A DNA stretch of 64,000 bases from Aliiroseovarius lamellibrachiae (lineage in GTDB: Bacteria > Pseudomonadota > Alphaproteobacteria > Rhodobacterales > Rhodobacteraceae): the NCBI RefSeq assembly GCF_018599245.1, contig NZ_JAHEVJ010000007.1:124001-188000 (forward strand), read 5' to 3'. Shown here piece by piece: positions 1 to 8,128 of the stretch. A program made the translations under genes and the position numbers. How positions within the stretch are numbered: position 1 is the first letter of the stretch; each line of letters begins with the position of its first letter. The notes beneath the pieces are model-generated. The model was not told the DNA's origin. It did no database searches and worked only from the letters and a program-made list of their open reading frames with translations.

Positions 1-469
1 ATTTTGCACGAAACTCTTGGGCTGCGTTCAGCACGTCTTGGGTCACATCCGATCCAAGCGCCACACCAACCGAGCCCAAAAGCCCGCGAATATCAGTGTT
101 GCCCACGTTCATTTCAGACAAGGGGATCTTTTGAACGATCCCTTGCGCCGCAACCGCGTCCAACCCGTGCGCCACGCGTTTCACATCGCTCATGATCAGG
201 TTCAATGCCCCGGCATCCGCATAGCTGTCGTGTGGGATCAGACCGGACACCGCGCTGTTCACCACCATCGGCTGCACCACAACCCAAAGCGCCAAAACCA
301 GCACAGCCGGCACAAAGGCCAGCATCGCCACGTTAAATCCGTAGTAGTTCGGCAAAGAATGCAGTCGGCGGCGATCCCCCTGGACCGAGCGAAGCGCCCT
401 GCCCCGACCGATGACAAATCCGACGGCGGCCAGTGCCAGGATGATCAGAAGAAGAAGTGAAGCAGACAT
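1..469 (-). CDS. pstC: PstC, phosphate ABC transporter permease, N-terminal part
   Basis: Inner-membrane permease of the high-affinity phosphate importer PstSCAB. Only the first ~156 residues are in the window; the gene runs off the left edge. An ATG at 469 opens a frame with an N-terminal membrane segment (about residues 3-20, Leu/Ile/Ala rich) and a second one (about 46-66) after a basic loop, followed by a soluble stretch. This matches the N-terminally extended PstC of alphaproteobacteria rather than the short E. coli form. It lies 87 nt downstream of pstS, with two hairpins between them, and is surely co-transcribed with it. The assignment rests on position plus N-terminal character; the diagnostic permease loop is outside the window. 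Confidence 0.85.
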   Translation of the reverse strand, partial: MSASLLLLIILALAAVGFVIGRGRALRSVQGDRRRLHSLPNYYGFNVAMLAFVPAVLVLALWVVVQPMVVNSAVSGLIPHDSYADAGALNLIMSDVKRVAHGLDAVAAQGIVQKIPLSEMNVGNTDIRGLLGSVGVALGSDVTQDVLNAAQEFRAK

Positions 470-490
470 GTGGTGTCTCTTGTGAAAGGC

Positions 491-541
491 GGATCAATGT
501 GATCCGGGAAAGGGAAAGCGGCGCGAGGAATCCCGCGCCGC
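491..541 (-). terminator. Intercistronic hairpins between pstS and pstC
   Basis: A perfect 8-bp GC stem (518-525 with 534-541, loop 526-533) is followed, reading leftward, by TTTCCCTTT rather than a true U tract. A second hairpin (491-496 with 500-505) lies close to the pstC start. Such stems after a periplasmic binding-protein gene usually act as partial terminators or 3' mRNA stabilisers that make the binding protein more abundant than the permease. Confidence 0.5.
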
Positions 542-556
542 CCAGATAAGCAAAGC

Positions 557-1606
557 TTATTTCATGGTCTCTTCAGCAGCGATCGACGCTTGGGTTGCGG
601 CCAGTTCTGGATCCGCAACCAAACCGTATTCAGACAGCGGGCCATCGGGGCCAGCGATTTCATCGGCGACAAAGAACTCAGCATATTCTTTCAGGCCAGG
701 GATCACGCCGATGTGGGCTTTCTTGATATAGAAATACAGCGGGCGCGACACAGGGTATTCACCGGTTGCAATGGTTTCCGTGGACGGTGCGATGCCCGAC
801 ATGGTCGCCACTTGCAGCGTGTCTGTGTTGTTTTCATAAAACGCCAGACCAAAGATGCCGATGCCGTCTTTGTTCGAGCTGATCGAGGCCAAAGTTTCGG
901 TGTAATCGCCATCGATGTCCACCGATGTGCCGTCGGTGCGCACTTTGTAACACATCTTTTTCGCGGCTTTTTTCTTGGCTTTGTCGCTGTCGCCTTCGGC
1001 AGCTGCCAGGAACACGTCATAGGCGCCAGTGGCCTTACAGCCCGCTTCCATAACTTTCACTTCGAACACTTCACGGGTGCCGTGTTTTGTGCCGGGGATG
1101 AAGGCGGCGATGTCTACGTCGGGCAGATCCGCGTTAAATTCGTTCCATTTGGAAAATGTGTTGTCGACCAATTTGCCGTCAACCATCACCTGCGCACCAA
1201 GCGCGTTATAAATGTCCGCCGGTTCAAAGGCACCAAAATCCGGGCCGTTCAACTGCGAGGCAAACACGATGCCGTCATAGCCGATGCGCACTTCGATGAT
1301 GTCTTTCACACCAGCATCGGCACATTTTGCAATCTCTTTATCTTTGATTTTGCGCGAGGCGTTTGCCACGTCGATGGTGTTTTCGCCAACACCTTCACAA
1401 AAACGCTTAAGACCCGCGGATGAACCGCCCGATTCAACAACCGGTGTTGGGAAGTCAAAGTTTTCACCAAAAGCTTCCGCCACGATCGACGCGTAAGGCA
1501 GAACGGTGGACGATCCGGCAACTTGAACCTGATCACGGGCGGATGCAGCAGTTGCACCAACAGCGGTGATCGCCAAAGCAGAAGCGGTCAGTTTCACAAA
1601 AGACAT
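557..1606 (-). CDS. pstS: PstS, periplasmic phosphate-binding protein
   Basis: Captures inorganic phosphate in the periplasm and delivers it to PstCAB. The protein is 349 residues, starting MSFVKLTAS, with a classical signal peptide (hydrophobic core about 5-18, cleavage after an ASA-type site near 23). The mature N-terminus has the family pattern VAGSSTVLPY and later SGGSSAGLKRFCEG, the phosphate-contacting segments of the PstS/SphX group. An in-frame ATG four codons upstream (1618) is unlikely, because the GGAG that would serve as ribosome binding site lies inside that extension, 6-7 nt before 1606. It has its own Pho-box promoter at 1681-1709 despite lying in a leftward phoR-cyclase-pstS-pstC row. 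Confidence 0.95.
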   Translation of the reverse strand: MSFVKLTASALAITAVGATAASARDQVQVAGSSTVLPYASIVAEAFGENFDFPTPVVESGGSSAGLKRFCEGVGENTIDVANASRKIKDKEIAKCADAGVKDIIEVRIGYDGIVFASQLNGPDFGAFEPADIYNALGAQVMVDGKLVDNTFSKWNEFNADLPDVDIAAFIPGTKHGTREVFEVKVMEAGCKATGAYDVFLAAAEGDSDKAKKKAAKKMCYKVRTDGTSVDIDGDYTETLASISSNKDGIGIFGLAFYENNTDTLQVATMSGIAPSTETIATGEYPVSRPLYFYIKKAHIGVIPGLKEYAEFFVADEIAGPDGPLSEYGLVADPELAATQASIAAEETMK

Positions 1607-1680
1607 GGGTTTCTCCATTTACATCAATGCCGCCCCATCGGCGACTTGGGGCCGTGTTAAGGGGATTGATCAAAGCTTTT

Positions 1681-1709
1681 GTGACTGTTTTGTAACAAGC
1701 GTATGACAG
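1681..1709 (-). promoter_or_regulatory. Pho box upstream of pstS
   Basis: Read on the minus strand there are three 7-mers at an 11-nt period: CTGTCAT (1709-1703), TTGTTAC (1698-1692) and CAGTCAC (1687-1681), separated by 4-nt spacers. This matches the PhoB direct-repeat consensus (CTGTCAT-N4-CTGTCAC). It lies 75-103 nt before the pstS start and after the stop of the upstream cyclase gene, so PhoB-P should activate pstSCAB independently of phoR. Confidence 0.85.
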
Positions 1710-1736
1710 TCAGGGAAATTACATGGTTTCAGGTGG

Positions 1737-2897
1737 TTATTCCGCTGGAATGGCGTGATCTGACGGTGGTTTTTCAGACGAAAACCCGCTTTGTGTCACA
1801 GAGGTTGGTGATTCACTCACGCACAATCGCCCCCGCCCCTCGTCTTTGGCCTGATAAAGCGCCACATCGGCACGGCGATAAATCTCCTCAAACTCTGCCG
1901 GCCAACCGAACGGCGCCAGCCCCCCCGAGACAGAAAAACTGCCATCGGCGTTTAGGGTGTTGATCACCGTTTTCGCAAACCGGAAAAGCCGACGGTCCTG
2001 TTCATGTGCGCTCATGCCCGTTAGATCGTGCTTTTCCGGCTGGCGCAGCATCAGCACAAATTCATCGCCGCCAATCCGGAAACATGACACCTCGCCGGGC
2101 CAAGTGGCTTGGCAAATCATTGTCAGCCGCCGCAGGGCCTGATCGCCCGCTGCATGACCGTGTTCATCATTCAAATCCTTGAACCGATCCATATCCAAAA
2201 GCAGCATCGCACCGCGGTCTTGCCGGTGTTTTGCCTCCATATAATGATCGAGATATCGCCGGTTGTAGCACCCCGTAAGCGGATCGGTGATGCTTTGCTC
2301 AAAGGCGGTCTGGCGAAGATTGGCCACCACGCGCAGCAGAATGAACAATAACAACCACACAGAACTAAACGCCAAAGGAAAGCGCACCGCCAAAGCATAA
2401 TCCGTTTGCATCGCCGCAATTCCGGTGCCGCCGATCAACATCAGCCCCGCATATATGTTCACATTTTGCGACCGCGTCATCAAAAACGCCGCCACCAGCG
2501 ACGGAAAGGCCCACAAAAGAACCATCGGCGTCATCAGCCAGGCCAAAGCGAGATGCGATAGTGCCAGTACAAAAAGAATCATCCCTGGATTAAACGGCCA
2601 GCGTCGCCCCAAGAGACTGGCAATCTGACCGGACAGGATCATCACCAAGGGAAGGATCGTCACCAGGGCGGCGATACTGTGGCCTGCAAAATAGTTGTAC
2701 GAACCAAAGACCAACAGAACGGCCTCTCCACCCACGGCAACCCAATGGGTCAAAGGGTCCGCCGCACGCAGAGGCGGAAGCGAGAATTCTGTGGCATAGG
2801 CATCAAGGCCCATCATTGGCCTGTCCAAAAAAGGGATAACTTCGACCGGACGCGGCTTTTTCATAAATCTGATCACTGTTGGATATAAAAACGACAT
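1737..2897 (-). CDS. Membrane diguanylate cyclase (GGDEF) without inhibitory site
   Basis: Predicted to make cyclic di-GMP from two GTP. The N-terminal ~190 residues hold about six hydrophobic segments, then a short linker and a GGDEF domain that begins at SITDPLTGCYNRRYLD. The metal-binding DMDRFKDLND and the active-site GGDEF (about residues 276-280) are intact, so the enzyme should be active. The product-inhibition I-site (RxxD, five residues before GGDEF) is PGEV here, so feedback inhibition is not expected. It sits between phoR and pstS, all leftward, 49 nt after the phoR stop. The start is uncertain: the ATG at 2897 has little Shine-Dalgarno, and a TTG at 2915 is an alternative. Confidence 0.85.
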   Translation of the reverse strand: MSFLYPTVIRFMKKPRPVEVIPFLDRPMMGLDAYATEFSLPPLRAADPLTHWVAVGGEAVLLVFGSYNYFAGHSIAALVTILPLVMILSGQIASLLGRRWPFNPGMILFVLALSHLALAWLMTPMVLLWAFPSLVAAFLMTRSQNVNIYAGLMLIGGTGIAAMQTDYALAVRFPLAFSSVWLLLFILLRVVANLRQTAFEQSITDPLTGCYNRRYLDHYMEAKHRQDRGAMLLLDMDRFKDLNDEHGHAAGDQALRRLTMICQATWPGEVSCFRIGGDEFVLMLRQPEKHDLTGMSAHEQDRRLFRFAKTVINTLNADGSFSVSGGLAPFGWPAEFEEIYRRADVALYQAKDEGRGRLCVSESPTSVTQSGFSSEKPPSDHAIPAE

Positions 2898-2946
2898 TTT
2901 TGCCGGATTAAACAACCTTACAGTGTTCTATGTCCAATAAAAAAAT

Positions 2947-3981
2947 CTATGAGTGTTCTGGCAGGCAGACGGTAAAGCAACTGCCTTTCCCCTTTTCGCT
3001 TTGAATGCGCAGCCGCCCGCGATGTCGTTTGACGATATGTTTGACAATCGCCAGCCCCAGACCCGTGCCACCCATTTCACGCGAACGGTGATTATCGACC
3101 CGGTAAAACCGTTCGGTCAACCGGCCGATGTGATGGGGCGCAATCCCGTCGCCCTGATCCTCGACCGCAACACAAATCACCGGGGCACGCATTCCGGGAA
3201 CGGCCTGCCCGCGCGTGACGCGAATGGTGACAATCCCCGCCTTTTTTCCGTATTTAATAGCGTTTTCAATGAGGTTGGTGAACACTTGGATCAGCTGATC
3301 CCGGTCCCCGGAAACCGCGATCCCCCCGTCATTTTCTGACACCAGATCAACCGTAACACCGCGCGCGCGCGCTTGTCTTTGCAGGCTGCTCTGCGCGCAA
3401 TGCAGCACGTCACGCAAATCTTGTGGCGCCGTGGGGCGCATCCGTTCCATATCCTCAACGCGAGACAGCGACAGAAGATCAGAGACCAGCCGGTTCATCC
3501 GCCCGGCTTCTTGTTCCATAATGTCCAAAAACCGGTCGCGCGCCTCTGGATCGTCGCGCGCAGGTCCGCGCAAGGTTTCAATGAAACCAGACAATGCGGT
3601 AAGGGGCGTGCGCAATTCATGGCTAACATTGGCAACAAAATCAGAGCGCATTTGCCCTGCTTCTTCCTTATGGGTTGCATCAACAAAGCTGACCATAACC
3701 CCACCGCTCTCGTCCTCGATCGGGACGATATGGGCATCGTAAACCACATCACGCCCCGCCCCAACCGCGATATAGCGTACAGGCGCCATGCGTTCATGCG
3801 CCAAGGCGCGTTCTATCCGTTCCACCACATCAGGCTGGCGCAACACAGCCGCATAAAGCCGCCCGACCGTACGCTCGCCAAACAGCTCCCGCGCGCGTTC
3901 GTTAATGGTCGTGATTTGCCCATCTGCCGCGATCACAATCACCGCAATTGGAAGTGGATCTACATCACACGCAGAAAGCAT
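2947..3981 (-). CDS. phoR: PhoR, phosphate-regulon sensor histidine kinase
   Basis: Histidine kinase that phosphorylates PhoB under phosphate limitation. The 344 residues comprise an N-terminal PAS domain (about 5-105), a HisKA domain with phosphoacceptor His121 in FVANVSHELRTPLTAL, and an HATPase domain with N box (NLIENAIKYG), G1 (VEDQGDGI), F box (ERFYR) and G2 (GGTGLGLAI). No transmembrane segment is visible, unlike E. coli PhoR, so phosphate status would be sensed through partners such as PstB/PhoU. It precedes a cyclase and pstSC, the usual alphaproteobacterial pho locus apart from the inserted cyclase. No Pho box is evident in its own upstream region. Confidence 0.92.
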   Translation of the reverse strand: MLSACDVDPLPIAVIVIAADGQITTINERARELFGERTVGRLYAAVLRQPDVVERIERALAHERMAPVRYIAVGAGRDVVYDAHIVPIEDESGGVMVSFVDATHKEEAGQMRSDFVANVSHELRTPLTALSGFIETLRGPARDDPEARDRFLDIMEQEAGRMNRLVSDLLSLSRVEDMERMRPTAPQDLRDVLHCAQSSLQRQARARGVTVDLVSENDGGIAVSGDRDQLIQVFTNLIENAIKYGKKAGIVTIRVTRGQAVPGMRAPVICVAVEDQGDGIAPHHIGRLTERFYRVDNHRSREMGGTGLGLAIVKHIVKRHRGRLRIQSEKGKGSCFTVCLPEHS

Positions 3982-4091
3982 TTTTGCACCTTATCGCTGG
4001 AAAAGCTGCCAACCTTCTGCTTTGGTTTTTAAATCCTGTAAAGAGTGCAGTGTTTTTTGACCAAAAAAGAAAAATACGCGGAATTGGGGAA

Positions 4092-4119
4092 TTGCAGATT
4101 GAAAAGCCCCCCCTATACT
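4092..4119 (+). promoter_or_regulatory. Probable sigma-70 promoter of the 122-residue protein
   Basis: TTGCAG (4092-4097) and TATACT (4114-4119) are separated by 16 nt, resembling a -35/-10 pair. The start codon at 4202 would leave a leader of about 75 nt. The call rests on sequence match alone. Confidence 0.45.
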
Positions 4120-4201
4120 TGTTTAGTAACGAAGGCTGCCGCGCCGCAGAAATGTTGGGTTTCTGTCAAGATAAGGTCTTTCAGGGGATAAGGGCTGGAC
4201 T

Positions 4202-4570
4202 ATGGATCAACTCGATGTGTCGATAAAAACCGGTATTTTAGCGGTCGGTGATACGATGCAAAGTGATGATACGGCACTAAAATTCCCGGAATTTGAGAAG
4301 ATCAGCTACCTCGGGTATTTGGATGTCACATCCGAGACGCTCGACAGGATCAACCCCGCGCTGATCCTGTCCCCTTTGTTGTGCAACAGCTTTGATTGCC
4401 TCGAATTGGCACTGCGCTTGCAGCAATTGGGGTACCGCGGAAAATACCGTGTGGTGGCCCCAAGCCTGACGAACCCCAAAATGGTCAAGACAGAGATCAA
4501 AAGCCAGGCCCCTGATGTTGATTTCGAGATTGTCACCACCAATGCAGATGACGTTCAACTGGTGGAATAA
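4202..4570 (+). CDS. Uncharacterised 122-residue protein, receiver-like size
   Basis: Function not recognised. The protein has 122 residues, no signal peptide and no membrane segment. Alternating hydrophobic strands and amphipathic helices (ALILSPLLC, CLELALRLQQLGY, YRVVAPSL, FEIVTTNADD) suggest a small alpha/beta fold about the size of a response-regulator receiver domain. The acidic pocket and conserved Lys of true receivers are not obvious. It is transcribed away from phoR and toward the convergent DUF6456 gene, with a likely promoter at 4092-4119. The coding character is good (clean start, no competing frame). Confidence 0.7.
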   Translation: MDQLDVSIKTGILAVGDTMQSDDTALKFPEFEKISYLGYLDVTSETLDRINPALILSPLLCNSFDCLELALRLQQLGYRGKYRVVAPSLTNPKMVKTEIKSQAPDVDFEIVTTNADDVQLVE

Positions 4571-4656
4571 GCCTTATTTACGACGCAATTTGGACTGTGT
4601 TTGTTCTGACGAATGCGTTTCGAAAAAGCCTGTATTACCGGTTTTGGCGAAATGCC

Positions 4657-5757
4657 TTAATAGATCAGATCATGGTCCGTTCCGCCAAGCTCATCATAAT
4701 GGCGATGCAGGTATTTCAACGCGACACGCAGCATGAATTTTCCCGATCGGGCCGGCATCTGCAACTCTGCTTCGATCCGTTCCATGCCCTTTTCGTGACA
4801 ACACACCGCCAGGGCCATTTCCCCCAGCTCTGGCCCCAATGCATCCATCGCAGCAATGAACCGCTGACGCGCATCAATCATCCGATCATTGCGCGACCCG
4901 TTGCGCTTGGGGGTGTTGCGCAGGCCAGACATGATGCCAGACCACCCCGATTGCGGCGATGCCTCAAGTTGTGCCAGTGCAAAATCACGTTGCAAACGGT
5001 CAGCGGCCGACACCAGATTACCACTCAGATAGGGTTGCCCCGCCGCACGGCTGCGTGCCAGCACCCGAAGTGGCGTATCCGCCCCGACCATGCGGCGTTT
5101 CTTTGCACCTGAGCTGGGTTTTCCTGCGGATTTTGCGCCCAGAAACCCGGCAGATGCTTCTGCAAACCCAAGGGCGCGCCCTTCGGCTTTGGCCATCATT
5201 TTGTTCAGCGCCGTGCGCCCAGCCGGTGTGATACGGTACCGCGACACCGTTCCTGTGCTCGTCCCGGAAATCCAGTCGCGCAACGCAAGAATCTCGGCCA
5301 CCTCACGCGGGCATTTGCACAATTGCACCGGGCTGTCCCCCTCGCGCAGGTCAAGCACAACCGCCGTATCCACCCCCTTCGAGATGGCGAGGATTGCGCC
5401 CTCTTTCATCAATGTGCGCAACACGCGCGCGGCATGTTTTGAGATCACGTTATCGTCGCTGTCTAGGTCTTTCATGGGGGTGTGACCCTTGTCTGTGCCG
5501 GCTTGCACCCCCTCATGTTCACACCAGTTCTGCGCAATCTGAGTGATCAGATTGTCCACCAGCGGATCATCGCGCCGCGTTTCCGTTTTTTGCACCTGGC
5601 GCAGCACGGTCGAGGCATGTACGCCCTTTTGCCGCGCCAACGCACGAATGGTTTCGCCGCGTTCGGTGTGATCCAAATACAGCTTCACCGCATTGGGCAA
5701 CCAAGGGATGATTTCCCCGGTTCCGATTTCGATCTGTGAAGAGCTCGAGAACTCCAT
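4657..5757 (-). CDS. DUF6456 helix-turn-helix protein
   Basis: 366 residues. The N-terminal part (about 20-60) reads as a helix-turn-helix (RGETIRALARQKGVHASTVL). The C-terminal ~130 residues, from TPLRVLARSR to YLHRHYDEL, match the DUF6456 domain widespread in Rhodobacteraceae and other alphaproteobacteria. The middle segment is Ala/Lys/Gly rich and probably flexible. A DNA-binding regulatory role is likely but unproven. The start at 5757 has AGGGGG 7 nt upstream. It is divergent from the DUF6477 gene, and a CtrA-type site lies in the shared 249-bp intergenic region, which suggests cell-cycle or CtrA-regulon control. Confidence 0.85.
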   Translation of the reverse strand: MEFSSSSQIEIGTGEIIPWLPNAVKLYLDHTERGETIRALARQKGVHASTVLRQVQKTETRRDDPLVDNLITQIAQNWCEHEGVQAGTDKGHTPMKDLDSDDNVISKHAARVLRTLMKEGAILAISKGVDTAVVLDLREGDSPVQLCKCPREVAEILALRDWISGTSTGTVSRYRITPAGRTALNKMMAKAEGRALGFAEASAGFLGAKSAGKPSSGAKKRRMVGADTPLRVLARSRAAGQPYLSGNLVSAADRLQRDFALAQLEASPQSGWSGIMSGLRNTPKRNGSRNDRMIDARQRFIAAMDALGPELGEMALAVCCHEKGMERIEAELQMPARSGKFMLRVALKYLHRHYDELGGTDHDLIY

Positions 5758-5860
5758 GCATGTCCCCCTTTAAGGCTGTGCGCTGTCCCATCGCGACGGC
5801 CTCGGTTGACGCTCTACTAGCGGTTGTGTTTTTACGTCACTCCAGCTAGCACGCGTTTGG

Positions 5861-5875
5861 TTACCGAATGGTTAA
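5861..5875. promoter_or_regulatory. CtrA-type binding site between DUF6456 and DUF6477 genes
   Basis: TTAC-N7-TTAA on the plus strand; the minus strand reads TTAACCATTCGGTAA, which contains the classical half-site TTAACCAT. This is one mismatch from the full CtrA consensus TTAA-N7-TTAA. It is 104 bp from the minus-strand start (5757) and 132 bp from the plus-strand start (6007). The same ATTAACCATT core occurs in front of ctrA (42309-42316). Confidence 0.6.
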
Positions 5876-6006
5876 TTGTCCAGTCTATGCTTCAGTTTTG
5901 TTTCTAAAAGTGAAACAATTGTTAAAACTTGCGTACGGTGAATTTTTGAACGCAACACCTCTCAGGGTTGAGTATTCCTAGTGGCAACACGATGAAAGGA
6001 ACTCAC

Positions 6007-6300
6007 ATGACTGATGCACTTGATCTTCTCAAAACACTTCGCCGCCCACGCCTGTTAATCCGCGCAGCACGTTTTGGAATTGTAGACTATAATCGTGATA
6101 GAGACTTGAAACGACTGATGAAATCAGCATCCACCCCAACGCCTACACGGGCCGTTGATGGTCTGATGGAAGAAGAAGCCCGCCTGGAACAGATCCGCAA
6201 AACCGGCGATGGCGCCTATTCAGTTTCGCGTCATGTTGAGGTTTTGATCGCTTTGATGGCCGAGGCCCGGTTGCTGCCACGCAAGCTACGTTCGGTTTGA
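6007..6300 (+). CDS. DUF6477 family protein
   Basis: A 97-residue basic protein with the pattern MTDALDLLKTLRRPRLLIRA that I associate with the DUF6477 family found in Rhodobacteraceae; no biochemical function is known to me. No membrane segment or signal peptide. The ATG at 6007 is preceded by AAAGGA at a good distance; the frame is open upstream to 5968 but that stretch lacks coding character. Divergent from the DUF6456 gene and sharing its CtrA-like intergenic site. Helical content looks high. Confidence 0.8.
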   Translation: MTDALDLLKTLRRPRLLIRAARFGIVDYNRDRDLKRLMKSASTPTPTRAVDGLMEEEARLEQIRKTGDGAYSVSRHVEVLIALMAEARLLPRKLRSV

Positions 6301-6314
6301 GGTTGAAAAAGTAT

Positions 6315-6337
6315 AAGGGGGGCCGTTAACCCCCCTT
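6315..6337 (-). terminator. Hairpin at the convergent 3' ends of DUF6477 and mttB
   Basis: AAGGGGGG (6315-6322) pairs with CCCCCCTT (6330-6337) around a 7-nt loop. Reading leftward it is followed by ATAC and then TTTTT, so it fits as the terminator of the MttB-family gene. In the plus direction there is no U tract. Confidence 0.55.
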
Positions 6338-6383
6338 ACCAACCTGTTAACCAGTTGGAACACTCTAGGAACAGATGTGAACC

Positions 6384-7928
6384 TTACGAAAACGCATCCG
6401 GCATAGACGCCTTTTTCGCCGCGATATAGTCGTTCAGACCGTCGCGAATTCCTGGGTCCATCGCTGGTTGCTGATAGTCCCCCAACAGTTTTTTCACCCG
6501 CTCAGACGCCAATTGCATGGTGTCTTTCGCGCCATCCTCTTCCCAGGTCTCAAATGGCTTGTAATCGAGAAGCTCAGAGCGCCAGAAGGCGGATTTAAAG
6601 TTCGATTGGGTGTGATCGCAGCCCAGATAGTGCCCGCCCGGCCCCACTTCGCGAATCGCTCCCATCGCTTGGGCGTTCTCATCATAGCTCACACCAGAGG
6701 CCATTCCGTGCAATGTGCCCAGCTGATCGGCGTCCATCACAAACTTCTCAAAGCTCGACACCAGACCGCCCTCAAGCCAGCCGGCCGAGTGCAACATGAA
6801 GTTCACCCCAGACAACAGACCCGCGTTCAGCGAGTTGGCGGTTTCATAGGCCGCCTGTGCATCTGGCAGCTTCGATCCGTTGAACGAACCGGCCGAACGA
6901 TACGGCAGGCCCAGACGGCGGAAGAGCTGGCCACAGCCATAGGTGACTTTTGATGCTTCTGGCGTACCAAAGGTCGGCGCACCCGAATTCATGTCGATCG
7001 AGCTTACAAAGGTCCCCGCCACAACTGGCGCGCCTTTGCGGATCAGTTGGGAATAGGCCACGCCGGCCAGCACTTCGGCCAGCACTTGCGTCAACGTCCC
7101 GGCCACCGACACGGGCGCCATCGCCCCGCCCACAATGAACGGCGAAATAATGCACGCTTGGTTGTTTTTGGCAAACACCTCCATCGCGCCCATCATCACG
7201 TCATCATATTGCATCGGCGAGTTGATGTTGATGAGCGAGGTCATCACGGTGTTTTCCTGCACAAAATCCTTCCCAAACAGGATGCCGCACATATCCACCG
7301 AATCCTGCGCGCGTTCGGGCGCGGTGACGGACCCCATAAACGGCTTATCCGACAGCTCCATATGCGCCATCAGCATATCAAGGTGGCGTTTGTTCACCGG
7401 GATATCGGTGGGTTCGCAAACCGTGCCGCCCGAATGGTGCAGCCATTTTGACATATAGCCAAGTTTTACGAATTTCTTGAAATCATCCATCGTGGCGTAA
7501 CGGCGGCCACCTTCCATGTCGCGCACAAAGGGGGGGCCGTAAACCGGCGCAAGCACAAGGTTGCGTCCGCCAACAACCACGTTCCGCTCGGGGTTGCGGG
7601 CATGTTGCGTATACTGGCTGGGTGCGGTTTTGCACAATTCGCGCGCCAATCCACGCGGAATGCGCACGCGTTCACCGTTGACATCCGCGCCTGCTTCGCG
7701 CCACCGCTCTAGGGCGGCGGGGTTTTCAACAAAGTTGACACCCACTTCTTCCAACACGGTTTCCGCGTTGTATTCGATGATCTCGATGGCTTCATCATTG
7801 AGAATTTCGAGGTTCGGGATGTTGCGTTCAATATACTTGGCCGTTTCAAACGACACCGCATTGCGTTCCGCACGGCGCGCGGCCCCGCCACCCCCTCGTG
7901 CTCGTCTGCGTGTCTGCGCCTCGGTCAT
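6384..7928 (-). CDS. MttB-family methyltransferase (non-pyrrolysine type)
   Basis: 514-residue member of the trimethylamine methyltransferase (MttB/COG5598) superfamily, which demethylates quaternary or tertiary amines and passes the methyl group to a corrinoid protein. There is no internal amber codon, so it is the non-pyrrolysine subgroup, whose characterised members act on glycine betaine, carnitine or similar quaternary amines. The start at 7928 (MTEAQTRRRARGG) has GGAGGG just upstream; the frame continues open to 8054 without coding character. No corrinoid protein or reductive activator is adjacent, so the substrate cannot be read from context. It diverges from guaA. The N-terminal 20 residues are Arg/Gly/Ala rich. 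Confidence 0.85.
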   Translation of the reverse strand: MTEAQTRRRARGGGGAARRAERNAVSFETAKYIERNIPNLEILNDEAIEIIEYNAETVLEEVGVNFVENPAALERWREAGADVNGERVRIPRGLARELCKTAPSQYTQHARNPERNVVVGGRNLVLAPVYGPPFVRDMEGGRRYATMDDFKKFVKLGYMSKWLHHSGGTVCEPTDIPVNKRHLDMLMAHMELSDKPFMGSVTAPERAQDSVDMCGILFGKDFVQENTVMTSLININSPMQYDDVMMGAMEVFAKNNQACIISPFIVGGAMAPVSVAGTLTQVLAEVLAGVAYSQLIRKGAPVVAGTFVSSIDMNSGAPTFGTPEASKVTYGCGQLFRRLGLPYRSAGSFNGSKLPDAQAAYETANSLNAGLLSGVNFMLHSAGWLEGGLVSSFEKFVMDADQLGTLHGMASGVSYDENAQAMGAIREVGPGGHYLGCDHTQSNFKSAFWRSELLDYKPFETWEEDGAKDTMQLASERVKKLLGDYQQPAMDPGIRDGLNDYIAAKKASMPDAFS

Positions 7929-8128
7929 GTCATTTCCCTCCGAACTCTCGGTAAATCCTGTTAGCTTCGGTTTACACTGCGGGCGCGGGTCAAATCTCAC
8001 CTGAAACGGCGCGTTGATCATAAAAACGACATGCTGTCGGATATGAGGGTTCAAAAATTAGGATGAAAATCGCCAACACAGGTCTGCAAGCTCTTGCGAA
8101 ATTGCGCGCCCTGCCCTAATCCGTTTTC

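Noticed and set aside
6336-6350. TTAC-N7-TTAA near 6336 as a CtrA site
   Set aside because: It matches the pattern but lies between convergent gene ends, overlapping a terminator hairpin, with no start codon nearby to control.
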